From assembly GCA_951213105.1 (NCBI GenBank), contig OX578136.1, positions 160,258,178 through 160,322,177 of the forward strand: DNA of 64,000 nucleotides, written 5' to 3'. Positions 1-11,100 of the stretch are shown piece by piece; position 1 is the stretch's first letter; each line of letters begins with the position of its first letter. The position numbers were made by a program, and so were the translations under genes. The notes under the pieces were generated by a model that worked only from the letters and a program-made list of their open reading frames with translations, was not told the origin of the DNA and did not search any database. The DNA comes from Amaurobius ferox. Taxonomy: Eukaryota; Arthropoda; Arachnida; Araneae; Amaurobiidae.

Positions 1-649
1 ATACAATTTTTCTTTATAAAAAAAGGGCATGGTTTTATCCACCAACATAATTATTTACTAATAGCTTTTTTTATCAATGAAAATTGGTGGCAGTTATTGA
101 TTTTCATAACTAAAATTAAAACATTAAGTTCATATAAACAAAAATTTCTAAAAATTTTTATTATAAATTAAGAGGAAACTTAATAATACACATTCTAAAA
201 TATATCTATATTAAATTCTGCACTTGTATTTAATATTTATTTAAACCTTCCTTTATCAATTGAAATTAGTGCCTTTTTTAAAATCAATTTTCAGATTAAT
301 CATAATAAAATATATATTTCCAAACTGTCTAACAAATGCAAGCATAAAGTTTCAGATAAAATAGATTCTAACGAAATTGGTCTAAAAGTATTTTGATTGC
401 AACTCATGACAACATGTTTAAAATTAATAGTTTATTTAATATTAAATATTCTTACACAATCGCATGTCATTTTGTAGTGACATTTTAATTGGTTGAAAAT
501 GATCAGTTAAAATTTTATGTCTAATGATCTTAAACTATTGACACATGCAATTTTTTATAAAAGAATACCAACATAACACAGTGTAATCATTGCATAAAAT
601 AGATATAATTTTTATTGCTTTAAAAGAAGTCATGAAATTTATAACATAC
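1..649. other. PYM intron 2, partial
   Basis: AT-rich DNA downstream of PYM exon 2 on the minus strand. No further PYM exon, repeat or other feature was recognised, so the intron continues past the left edge. Confidence 0.5.
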
Positions 650-743
650 AAGGGCATTTCGTCTTGAGGAATATAACCATCTTTCACCCGTCTTGCTTTT
701 CTCCATGAGCCATCTGGTCTTTGAGTTGCTGGGATGTACGTAC
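650..743 (-). CDS. PYM1: PYM homologue, coding exon 2 (Mago-Y14 binding block)
   Basis: Ninety-four bases between acceptor TATTATAG and donor GTATGT. It encodes the diagnostic PYM segment with [10 protein letters not shown] and [14 protein letters not shown]. An open frame continues past the donor, but the protein similarity stops exactly at the donor, supporting the exon end. Confidence 0.88.
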
Positions 744-3700
744 CTATAATAGACATTTTAAAATATACCTTAGAAACATGTATAAGTAGTTTATAATTAA
801 AAATATCTATTCAAATATAGTGGATGGTAAACCAGGGTATAGCGAATCTGGATTATAATAAAAATTCATTTATTTATAATATACTAAATGCAGAAATCAT
901 ATAGATATAGTGTATTAGATACTGTTTATAGTGCACTCATAAAAGAACCTTCAGCTGCAGTGAACCAAATCCTTATGAAAATTTTAAGCCTCCAAAAAAT
1001 GCTTAAAATTGAAATTCTGAGCAACTCACAAAGAGCTGTTTTGTGTAAACGCCTCAGTATTGTTCACTTAAAGAGCAAGAAATAATTCATACAATGCATA
1101 CACCTTTAAACAACAAAGTATGAGTGTTTCTAAAATATTGTTTGTAAATGTAAACAGCAGAAAATAACAGATTAATTCACATAACAGTACATGTAAGTGA
1201 AATTCTCATATTGATATTACATGTCATGTTTAAGTAAATAAAGTTTTAGAATTTTACTCAGTCAATGTTTTGCAACAAACTCTTTATCGATCATGAGTGT
1301 TCATTATAACCAGTTTCTGCTGTACTTTAGAATCAATGTTGCTGAGAGAAATTATTCCTTTAACAGAAACTCTAATATATTAAGAAATACTTTTCCAAGG
1401 GACAAAAAAGCTTTGGAAATTGTATCAAAATTATATACTGTTTGTTCTGTTAAAAAATAAATTATCACTGAGAAAGGTTTTCCTACTAATTAATGTCTCA
1501 AGTCAACTGATTTCTTATATATGATACTATACAAACTGTGTAAAAAGGAACTTGCATGCACTTTTTACAGCCAACTGAAAAACAAGAAAAGCTGACAATT
1601 AAACTAAAAGCTTACTTATAATACAATACTTCTACATATAAATGCAAGCATTTAATATTTAATTTAGCAAAGCTAAAAAATCAGTGCTGGCTAATAGTAA
1701 AAAAAAGAAAACAGGTATTTCAGTTTCAAAATAACTTGCAAAACTTTCTTGGAGAAAGCAGGCATGTCAGTTAGGCGATAACAATTATTTCGAAGGTGCT
1801 ATAAGCCCCCTTCTTTAGGCCTAAAGGACAGTATGCATATGCACTCTTAATAACCACTAAGAATGAACTGCTATTTAGAATGAAATGAATTGGCAGTTCA
1901 GTCTTAATGGTTGTTAAAGGTGCATACAGTTTCTTGGCTTGAAGAAGGGGACTTATAATGCTCTCGAAACAATTATCATCTAGCATATATATTCCTGCTT
2001 TCTTCAAGGAAATTTTGTAAGTTATTTTCTTACAAACAGTTTTATTTATTGTATTTCAATTTGTCTGCTTGTAATTTTATGAAGAGATTATTAGTAAGGA
2101 ACTTCTGAATAGAGTTGGATTAATCAAAGTTTGATTATAATTTATCAAAATGTTAAATGTGATTACATAATAGTGTATAGTAAAACCCTTCATATCAAAA
2201 AAATATATAAATATTAATGTGAAGGATATTTTAGTTCTGAAATTTTGTCCTGTTGATATCCTGACTGAATTGTCTTGTCATTTATGCTTGCACATCAGGG
2301 AGAAAAGTTATTTTCGTTTAAAGCAGTTTGTGTAATCAGAGTAAAAATAAATCATACTGTAATTGATATGGCATTTGAAAGATATCGCAAAACAAATTTA
2401 TAATAAAAGTAATATGTGAATTATATTGTCTATTCCACCTTTTAGAGCTAAACATTGAAAAACAAAAATGGTTTAAATAGCTAATCCTCAAAGATTTTAA
2501 ACTTGTTTTTGTTCCCTTCCATGGATAGACACACAAGCAACTAAAGTTGTATCTACTATTTTCTTATGAAATTTTTTCTCAGTATAAACCAATGTAAAGC
2601 TATATTCACAGAAGGCTGGGGAACTCAAATACTTTTAAAGTGTAAAATATGTATTTTACTACTTAATATGCAGTTTGTATTCTTAAATTTATGAAAGTAT
2701 TATTTTCAAGTAAAATGAAATACATTAAAAACTGGTATAAATTTCATACTTTATTGGTTAAAGCAAGGATGTTAACTACCACATAAGGATTTGGAGCACC
2801 TTCAGGAGCAGATTTTAAATGTTTGATGTTTTTCAAATACATTTATTAAAACAAGTTTCATAAAACATGAATTCAAAACATTAAACCGTTAAGACTTTCC
2901 ATAGGCATTCATTATTATGTGAAAGTGGTGGTTATTCAGGTGCAGTTGGTGAATACCTATTCAAATTGAAATGAATTAATTGTATTTCTACAATATATTT
3001 TAATACACATTTTACTATCTGCAGAATATAAATACGACATTTTAATTCTGACACGCAACAGAGTACAAATACGACTTTTTAATTCTGATTCACCTTATTC
3101 CCAACAGGGTCTGATAATTAATTTCTCAGGGGGCAGACAAAAAAACTGGGATGTCTAAATATCTTTCCAGATCTTTCAGACGTCATTCCAGTGATCTGAC
3201 TCAAAATTCATACACTTATGGTTCCGATCACTTGACACAACTGAACTGAGCAAATTATTCGTCGAAATGGAATAGCTAATATTTGCAGTGGCAGCAAGGA
3301 AACTTACAATTCTATGAACTTTTATGAGAACTGACAAATTTAGTTATACTACACAGCCAGTAGACTTGAACTTGTCAGTTCCCAAAAGTTCACAAAATTA
3401 TGGTATATAATAGTAAATTTCTTGCTGTCATGGCAGATATTGGCTATTCAATGCTGACGAGTGCATAATAAGTGTAAAATCAGTTCTTGAAAGCTGTATT
3501 CTGCAATTACAGTGTATTCCAATTTAAGTTTGTTTGGGAAAAGTTAAAAATCCATATCAGAAGCTTGAAACCATACGGATTTTTTTTTCTCTTTTCAAGG
3601 ATTACTGCTATCTCTGATGGATTAGAGATAACTAGAACTTTGTTTATTTTTGAGTAGAATGAATTACCCAGTGTTGCCTGGGTCCTAAATAAGTGCTTGT

Positions 3701-6700
3701 TACTTAAATAATACACATTACAGATATCGCTCAATTTTTAAATTGCCTATTTTGAACTTAAAATCATTCTAGCAACATGAATGTAAATACTTGGTCGTAA
3801 AAATGTTCCTCTAACCCCAAAGTAAAATAATAATTAAAAAAAAATTTTGCTATCTCAGTAAATTTTCATCCAATTTAAAACAAAATTTAGCACAACTCAT
3901 GATAATATACCAAATTAAAAAATAAGATTAAACCTTTTAAAATTGCAAAGTCAGAAAACTCAAACACATTTAGTGTGCAATCAGCTGCTTTCTCTTAAAA
4001 ACAAAACATCTGCCACATAACTTTAAAACTTCATAACTTCTAAATTAATTTGAATTTTTAAAAAATCTCAACAAGGTGCACAATACCGATTATGGGATTG
4101 TAAAGCACCTATGTAACAAATTTCACTGCTGCTAGAAACATAAATTTCCCACTACAGACGACGATGACAAACATATTTTATTATTAATAAATTGGCATCA
4201 CGTCTGATTTTTGAATTTGAAACTTCTGTAATAAAATTGTAAAATTTTTACTGTACTTTTCGTGATTTATGCTCGTTTTTGAATCTATTCAAAATGTTTT
4301 GTATTTTTGGATTCTCCTTAGATAAATATAAGTTTATTGATAATTGTATTTATGCAAATTTGTCACCTTTTCTGATCTATATATGAACGATCATTTCTAT
4401 TTCCATGTAGACACTGATGAAGAGTGTATTTACGCTCAAAAGTGGTCTGGCCTTTTTAAAATTTTGTACGTCTTATAGGAAGTGAAATAAAGACCTTCTA
4501 TTATAGTTGTGTGCTTCTTGTTTCTGCTAATATTTTATTCTGTTAGAAGATTTCTGCGCTCAATTTCTTGGAAACTGAAGTTTATTTCTTAATACTTATC
4601 TACAATCCAATAAAATTTATTTTTTTCTTTCTAGCTCTATTGCTCCCTTTGTACTTTTCTAAGAAAAAAATGATTTGACTTAGCCATATGTGCCTAATCT
4701 TTAGGAAAATAATAACCCAACAATACTATTCACATTTACAATAAAATCAATTTTATAAAAAATATAGCCTTTTAGAACATGATGTCTTGCCAAGTTTTCA
4801 ATACAAATCTTAAATCTATTTACAGTCATTAATTCTACTAAATTGCACATTATCAAAGCAAATGTAAAGACTAAAATCCTATGACACAAATTAAGTGTGT
4901 TTATAATTTGTTTACTGTGAATTTACAGTTGTAACAAAAAAAAAAAAAATGCATTTTCTAGCACACATCAAAATTTATTCATTTATGCACATTAAACCAG
5001 AGCATAGGAAAAGAATGAGCATGTAAAATTTTGACTTTTCTAATCTAAAAATCTTCATTTAAAACAGACTACATCCTAAATTAAATAGATGGTACTACAT
5101 CCTAAATTTGGGAACATACTTAATCCAAAAACATTAAAATTGATTTGCGAGTCAATAGTTCCCATTAAACTGTGCGCCTAATTAGACAATTTCAATGCTC
5201 TTTCAATAAATTTAGAATAAACCAGGGTTAGGATTTTGATGTCCAAAACTGTTTTTTGACATGACATGACAAAAACCCGTCGTAAACTTTCAGAAAGTGT
5301 CAAAAACTGTCAGAAAATGTCGAAAATTGCCAAAAACATCTGCGCAAGTTTCTGATCACAGTCATTACTGGCATTTTAATCTAAATAAAGTTACAAAACC
5401 ACTTTTCAAATCATGGAATACTTACATTATAATTAATATTTATATTATACGTATATCAGTGTTATTTTTATTATTTTTCATTTGGAAAGCCAATTGCAAT
5501 AAAATTATTTTTTGTGTAGCAAACTGTATAAATATATACCACACAAAAATTGTGATTTCATTGCAGTTTCTGTTTTTTGCATTGCTAATTGTGATACTGC
5601 TTAAAAAAAAAAAGCTGAAGTACATTATATATATATATATAATATACATCATACATACATATTATGTATATCACAGCTATGAAAAATAGCCAAAAATAAT
5701 TAAACTACTAACTGCTTTTTTTAGATTGTTTGTATATCAGTATTAATTTATATGTAAAACTTTATAATGTTTATATTGATTATAATATAAATATTCAGTT
5801 TATATTAGACATATAAACTGAATATTATAATGTTTATATTAGCTACACACCATAATGCACACTATAATGCTTATATTAGCTACACATCATAATGCACACT
5901 ATAATGTTTATATTATTATACACATTATAATGTTTATATTAGCTCCACATCATAATGCAGTTGTCCAGTGCATGAAAGCTTATCTACAACCCTTTCATTA
6001 TTTGGCTTAAATGATACATCCAGTATATAAAGGTGAACTGCTCAATGACGAGCAGCACAGGGAAGCAGCTCGTACATGGTTATTTGAAGTGCATCCAACT
6101 TTTCTGCCATTTTTAATTGCTTTTGAAGCTGAATCTAGACCATACTATGGAAGTTTCTTCCTGGTTCAGGATGTCACAGCATCTGTATGGTGAAAAGGCC
6201 TTAAGAGAACATCTATTCAACCAGACTTGCACTTACATTCTAGCCCATGCAGTTCAGCATCAATAGAGTGAATATTCTCCAATTTTGGTTTTATTCATTC
6301 AAAACTGAGGAACAAACTTGGGAGTTCAAACGGGCTTCTAAGTTAGTTTTCTGTTATCGTATGCTCTGGGGAAAGAAGGACTTAGAATGGGACTAAAATT
6401 AGATAATAAAAGAACAAGGAACTACTCTCTTCATAATATTTTGTTTACATAATAGAACTAGGATATAATAATTTGTTTTCCCTAAAAATACTAAGTGAGG
6501 TGGACATGCACATAACGTTTTGATGTTTCAATAACTTAGTGGGCAGTGATGTTCCTTCAGCTGCATTTTTTTCTAAAATTTACCAAAACACAGCTAATGT
6601 TAATGTAATATATTTTTATTTTGAAGAATTAAACAAAAGAAATACTTAATATACTCTTTATAGCAGAAACTAAATGTTGTATAAGTAATTATTATTTATC

Positions 6701-7661
6701 AGTTGAAGACCCAGACCGTCCGACTCATTCTAAGGACTCGAGCAACCATTTGGACGGCCGGTTTATTTATCAGTTGTAGTTATTTTATATATTTACTATT
6801 AGCTAAAATTAATTATTTTATATTTATATTAGATGATAATTATTTATTTTTCGCTATCCTGCTGAAAAAATTTAGGTTTGTCAAAAACAGGTTTTTGACA
6901 TAACAGTTAAAACTGTGGTTAAAACTGGATAAAACCGTCATTTGTCGAAAACTTGCCAACCCTGGAATAAACAGATTATTCAAATGAATTTTTGAATTTT
7001 CAAAATAGCTTTTGAAATGATTTCTAATGATAGCATATATTTGCTATTAAGGCTCAAATAAGACTTGAATGAAAGTGATGCAATCCTTTACATTTCTGTG
7101 TATATTATTAAAAAGGCGTATAAATGCAGATGACCGTAAAATAATGAGCAGTATAAATATTTTCGACTCGTCAAATTCTCTATCGTAAACATATAATGGT
7201 GTGAAATTGATTAGTTACAATTATTGCACTATTATACACTACATATTAATTATAAATCAATATGTACAAAACACGTGTCCAACTTGTTTGTTAATTTTCC
7301 ATTATAGACTAATGGGAAAAACACATTTAAATTTAGGCCAAAACATGAATACACCTTTGAAGTCTTAACAGGATTTTTCTGATTGTCTCTACAAAAATTT
7401 TTATTGGTTTTATTTATTAAATATAATGCAGTTTTACGTTTGTATGAAGTAATTCAACACTTCTTAAAAACACTAGCAACTATGCCATGCGTCCTTAATT
7501 TTAAAACATACCAAAATATCTGCAATAACTATATAGCGATAAAAGACTTGATACATTATATCTTTAGGAGAATATTAAATAAAAGATAATATCGTATGTA
7601 TAAATAAATTACCCGATTCGTCTTGTATTACAGAGGAAGAATTTCCATTCGCAGCCGCCAT
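650..7661 (-). CDS. PYM1: PYM homologue (partner of Mago and Y14), 5' part: two exons
   Basis: Joined from exon 1 (7661 down to 7613) and exon 2 (743 down to 650), 47 complete codons plus two bases. The product begins [10 protein letters not shown], and exon 2 gives the conserved block [15 protein letters not shown] followed by [10 protein letters not shown]. This block is the hallmark of the PYM N-terminus, which binds the Mago-Y14 heterodimer and helps dismantle exon junction complexes on translating ribosomes. Exon 1 ends after codon 16 plus one G, with donor GTAATT; exon 2 starts after TATAG and ends at the strong donor GTATGT. The phases fit (1 then 2). The start ATG is followed by G and no other ATG competes. 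The C-terminal exons must lie left of position 1. The gene diverges from XPR1, 423 bp away. Family assignment is from the motif; the exon joins are inferred. Confidence 0.88.
1771..1985. mobile_element. MITE with ~45-bp terminal inverted repeats
   Basis: The left end reads TAGGCGATAACAATTATTTC and the reverse complement of the right end reads TAGATGATAATTGTTTCG. The match continues inward through CCCCTTCTT and AGCC/GGCC with a few mismatches and a 2-bp gap, over about 45 bp on each side. Total length is about 215 bp and there is no credible coding capacity; the open frame across it is a by-product. The layout fits a non-autonomous cut-and-paste element. The superfamily cannot be assigned because the target duplication is unclear. 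Confidence 0.65.
5826..5960. repeat. Short tandem repeat inside the hAT relic
   Basis: Four imperfect units of roughly 26-37 bp built around ATAATGTTTATATTAGCTAC and CATAATGCACACT. Such subterminal repeats are common in hAT elements, but here they may be secondary expansion. Confidence 0.7.
6011..6400 (+). pseudogene. hAT transposase C-terminal remnant
   Basis: The frame from 6011 reads [14 protein letters not shown] and similar, then hits a stop at 6191. About 6250-6400 shows the dimerisation signature (ASIE followed by [16 protein letters not shown]) with further stops and a shift. It lies inside the hAT relic bounded by the 8-bp duplication. It is decayed and non-functional. Confidence 0.7.
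6706..6762 (-). mobile_element. SINE 3'-tail fragment nested in the hAT relic
   Basis: On the minus strand this 57-bp piece matches the ends of the 5S SINE at 20227-20597 (CCGGCCGTCC at one end and CGGACGGTCTGGGTCT at the other). It is bounded by a perfect 14-bp direct repeat TTATTTATCAGTTG at 6692-6705 and 6763-6776. This is a severely 5'-truncated retroposition event that occurred after the hAT insertion. Confidence 0.75.
7613..7661 (-). CDS. PYM1: PYM homologue, coding exon 1
   Basis: Forty-nine coding bases starting at the ATG at 7661-7659 ([16 protein letters not shown] plus one base). Donor GTAATT follows immediately. The phase-1 end joins in frame to exon 2, restoring a Gly codon before TYIPATQ. 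Confidence 0.83.
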
Positions 7662-8084
7662 AATAGATGTAAATAGAAAAAAATACATAACAATAAACAA
7701 AGTAGAAGTCAATGTAGGGGTCTACAGTCATGGGGTTAAACTCGAACTACAAAACGGACGTAATATTTAGATCTATTTAGGCATTAAATATTTTTTTTAA
7801 TGTCAAAAAAATAAAAAATCTTAATTACGTCGGTCATAAACTCCATTTTTATATCCTATGGTTACGTGTTCAATGTAACACCGCCTCAATATGACTCCAT
7901 GGACTTAGGGGAAGTATGAGAATCGGCAATTGGCAACACAAATTAAGACAGGGTAAACATGAAAATCGTCAGTAGTCGTAATTAAGTTGAAAATATATCA
8001 AATTTTTTATATTTAGCATCATAAATCATGACATTTTGTGTGATTAATAGGTAGCACGGGTCTGTTTATATATCTCAACTAGTC
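7662..8084. promoter_or_regulatory. Putative bidirectional promoter between PYM and XPR1
   Basis: The 423 bp between the two divergent start codons contain no open frame or repeat and must include both 5' UTRs and promoters, unless non-coding first exons lie elsewhere. It is richer in short GC words (TACGTCGG, TTACGTGTT, CACCGCC) than the surrounding introns. No TATA box or initiator can be assigned with confidence. Confidence 0.5.
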
Positions 8085-8153
8085 ATGAAATTTGCAGAGC
8101 ATTTGGCTGCACACATTACTCCAGAGTGGAGAAAACAATATATTCAGTATGAG
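8085..8153 (+). CDS. XPR1: XPR1 coding exon 1
   Basis: Encodes [19 protein letters not shown] plus IQYE, the almost invariant SPX start of XPR1 proteins. The ATG at 8085 is fixed by this motif. The donor GTAAAT follows in phase 0. Confidence 0.95.
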
Positions 8154-11100
8154 GTAAATATTTATCCTAAATGTTAATTACACAATTTTCGAAAGAGTTT
8201 TGCTGTTTTTCAAAGCTACTTCCTAAATGCTGAATTCTGAAAGATAATCAGAAGAGAAATAAAATGTTCCTGCTTTACGATGTGAGATTAGAAATTCTAA
8301 ATTCATATTGTAAATATATGGGTCACTGTCAATGTTAAAAATCGTATCTTACGGAAAATGAATTACTTCATTTAGCACTGTCACATTTTCTTTAATGCTA
8401 TATTTGTGGGAAAATTATGCATTTTATTTGTTTGCATTCCATTTGGCGGTAGACTATATTACAAATATTCCATCTTGCACAAAACTACTTTAACATAGAT
8501 CATAGATTTACATTAGGGAATTAGCCCAGAACAAAGTATTAATTATATTAATATATATTGCTATGTGTTAAATTAATATAAATATTGCAATATGTTAAAT
8601 TGCAAATGCATCAATTCATGGAAACCTAATGTATTTAGAATGCAATAATTATATTCCTGTTAAGATTTTAAAACCCAAAAATATTTTATTCATTTATTAG
8701 CTATTTTTATTTTGATGCATAACACTATTATGACTTAAATCTAAGATGTTCTGGTTTAAACTTCCGAGATTGAGCTGTGGTACCATCAGAAATTTTAATG
8801 CCTATCATTTCCAATTTTTCATTAGAGCAGTTTTTTGCCAATACTCAAAATCTGTGCTCTTTTGAATTCTCATAAAAATAATTAAAAAAGTGAACAGGTT
8901 TTTTTAATGAAATAAATATTGGTTTTAAAGATTAAAAAAAATAAAAATTTTGGCAATGTTGATGTACATTGATATTTAAAAACCCGTACCAGTTTAATGA
9001 TGTTGGTTACAATGAACACATTTTTGTTAGATCTTTGAAATATTTGCCTTATATCTATTGCTTTTAACAAACTTTGATAAAATAGGAACATTAGGATTAA
9101 GAAATATTTGTTTAAAAATATGCATTCAGATTTATCGAACATGGTTACAATGAATTTTTTTTCTAAACAGTATATAGAAAGACTGCTACAGATTGAACAA
9201 AAAATGTGTAAATCATGGTTATAGAATCATTTTATACAACATTTATTTTCACCTAAATAATAATTGTATAAAAACAAATTAGTGTGTATTTCACATATCA
9301 AATATGTATTCCACCCCACAGGGGCCTTATAAAAATTGTTCATAAGAAAGAGGAATTTAATTAGGGATAAACATGTTCTTTAAATTTCAAAAAAAGAGAA
9401 AATGTAATATACATAATAATATACATATTCAGTACATTAATACATGTGTTAATGTACTGAAAGGCAGAAATAGCAAATCAATGTCATATTTTCAGAAATG
9501 TAAACATCAAGAGTTAGTGGCCCTTTAGGTCTACTAAAATAACATTATGACTAAATTTTAAAAAATTGCTATTTTCTTGCTTGAATATAAGAGGTTATAT
9601 ATTAATTATTTAAATTGTCATTTTATATTTAATTTTGATGAACAAAACTGTTATTACTTGAATAGCTTTCTTTATAATTGTAATTTTCTTTCAGCTAATT
9701 TCGTATAGCTAAAAATTATAAGATATATATCTGTATAAATTATATGAAATTATTTGTTTTGTGAAACTTTTAAATTGGTATATTGGATCATAAACAAATG
9801 TATGATTTTTTTTTATATTGAAAACTTGTGAAAATTAAAAAAATATATGTACCTACTATATTAAAAAGTTGTAATTATTTTAAATATATCTTATCAGCCC
9901 ATAATTATATTTGTATTTGTGGGCTCCGATGATATATTATTCAATTCATATGCATAGCTATCCTTATAGTCAGATCTGTTAACAGGCCAGTTTAAGTAAT
10001 TACCTACAGGTGTGTTATCAAACAAAATAAAGTAGTACTTTAAGTTCCTGAAAAAATGATACTTGAATGATACCTTAAAATCTAGAAAAAGATAGATGGC
10101 AATCTAAAAGAGTAGAGGCCCACCATTTACTACAAACAAGAAGGCTGCATATATGATTTTGGTTAACATTTTGGAGCTCAACTATCCATATACTTTGAAT
10201 GCATGTGCGTTCAAATCAAATCATCAGTTTTTGGTTTTTATAGGAAAGGATTTATTCATATGGTTGTATCCGGTTTTGCTATAAAATGGAATTTTGTTGA
10301 AAATGAAAGTTTTTATACAATATTTATTTACAGGAGATGAAATCCTTGCTCTACTCTGGTGTGGAAAGAGCACCTTCTCCAGAAGGTATATTTAATGTTA
10401 CTTTAACCTATTATCACTTCCACAGTAAAAATATACATTTAATGCTTACATATTAAGATAATGAGAGAAAATTATAATTAAATGAAAGAATAATAGTTCA
10501 AAAACTTTCGTTTGTAAAATATATAAATGTGTTTAACAAATGAAACAGATAAAGTGAATGCGTAGCTAAAATATCTTGAAGCTCTATTTGCTTTTTTCAA
10601 AAATGAATTTTCTATCCTAAAACATTGAAACCAGTATCCTTCAGATTTAAATCTTAGTCATTATATTATTTAATATTTATCTAAATGATATTTGTTAGAT
10701 GAAACATAGCTTGTTTTTTAAAATGGTGCCAATAGTATGAACTAAGTCGAAAAGAAATTTTTAAGTAGTGCATAGGTAGTATGTAAAATTAGTAGTTGTC
10801 AGTCATAATTTAGGACTTAAAATTTCATTTTGATAATTGAATTCTTCATCCTGGTTGTCGAATTATGTGCATAATAATGTCCTATACTTCTGTCAATCCT
10901 ATTCTGTGAGGGATAAGTGTATTTACACCTCATCGCCCCACCTTCTTGATAAATAAAATTACCAATATGCAGCGATCACAGTAGTTGAAAGAGCTGGCAA
11001 TCTCCTTTAGTTTTACATGGAAATTTCTCAATTTTCACCTAATCTTCCAGTTAGAAAACCCTTTTCAAGTTCTTATTTGTTGTTGTTATTGAGACCCAGA

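Larger units (their letters stand above)
5223..6964 (+). mobile_element. hAT DNA transposon relic with 8-bp target duplication
   Basis: Both ends carry CAGGGTTRG-type inverted termini (CAGGGTTAGG at the left, CCAACCCTG at the right), and the element is flanked by a perfect 8-bp direct repeat GAATAAAC at 5215-5222 and 6965-6972. An 8-bp duplication and CAGGG ends are typical of hAT elements. Internally, 6011-6410 encodes a broken transposase C-terminus including [22 protein letters not shown] and related residues of the hAT dimerisation region, interrupted by stops and a frameshift. The left part holds repeats of TGTCAAAA-type words and an AT-rich tandem array. It is inactive: most of the transposase is gone. 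Confidence 0.85.
744..7612 (-). other. PYM intron 1
   Basis: Intron of about 6.9 kb. It holds a MITE (about 1771-1985), a weak hammerhead-like motif (about 4411-4448), and a hAT relic (5223-6964) carrying a SINE tail. A short imperfect tandem repeat with a unit of about 43 bp is visible near 3021-3110. Nothing was recognised in 744-1770, 2000-4400 or 6973-7612. Confidence 0.75.

Noticed and set aside
888..1085. Open frame of 65 residues in PYM intron 1.
   Set aside because: No splice context, no family resemblance, and it is short enough to arise by chance.
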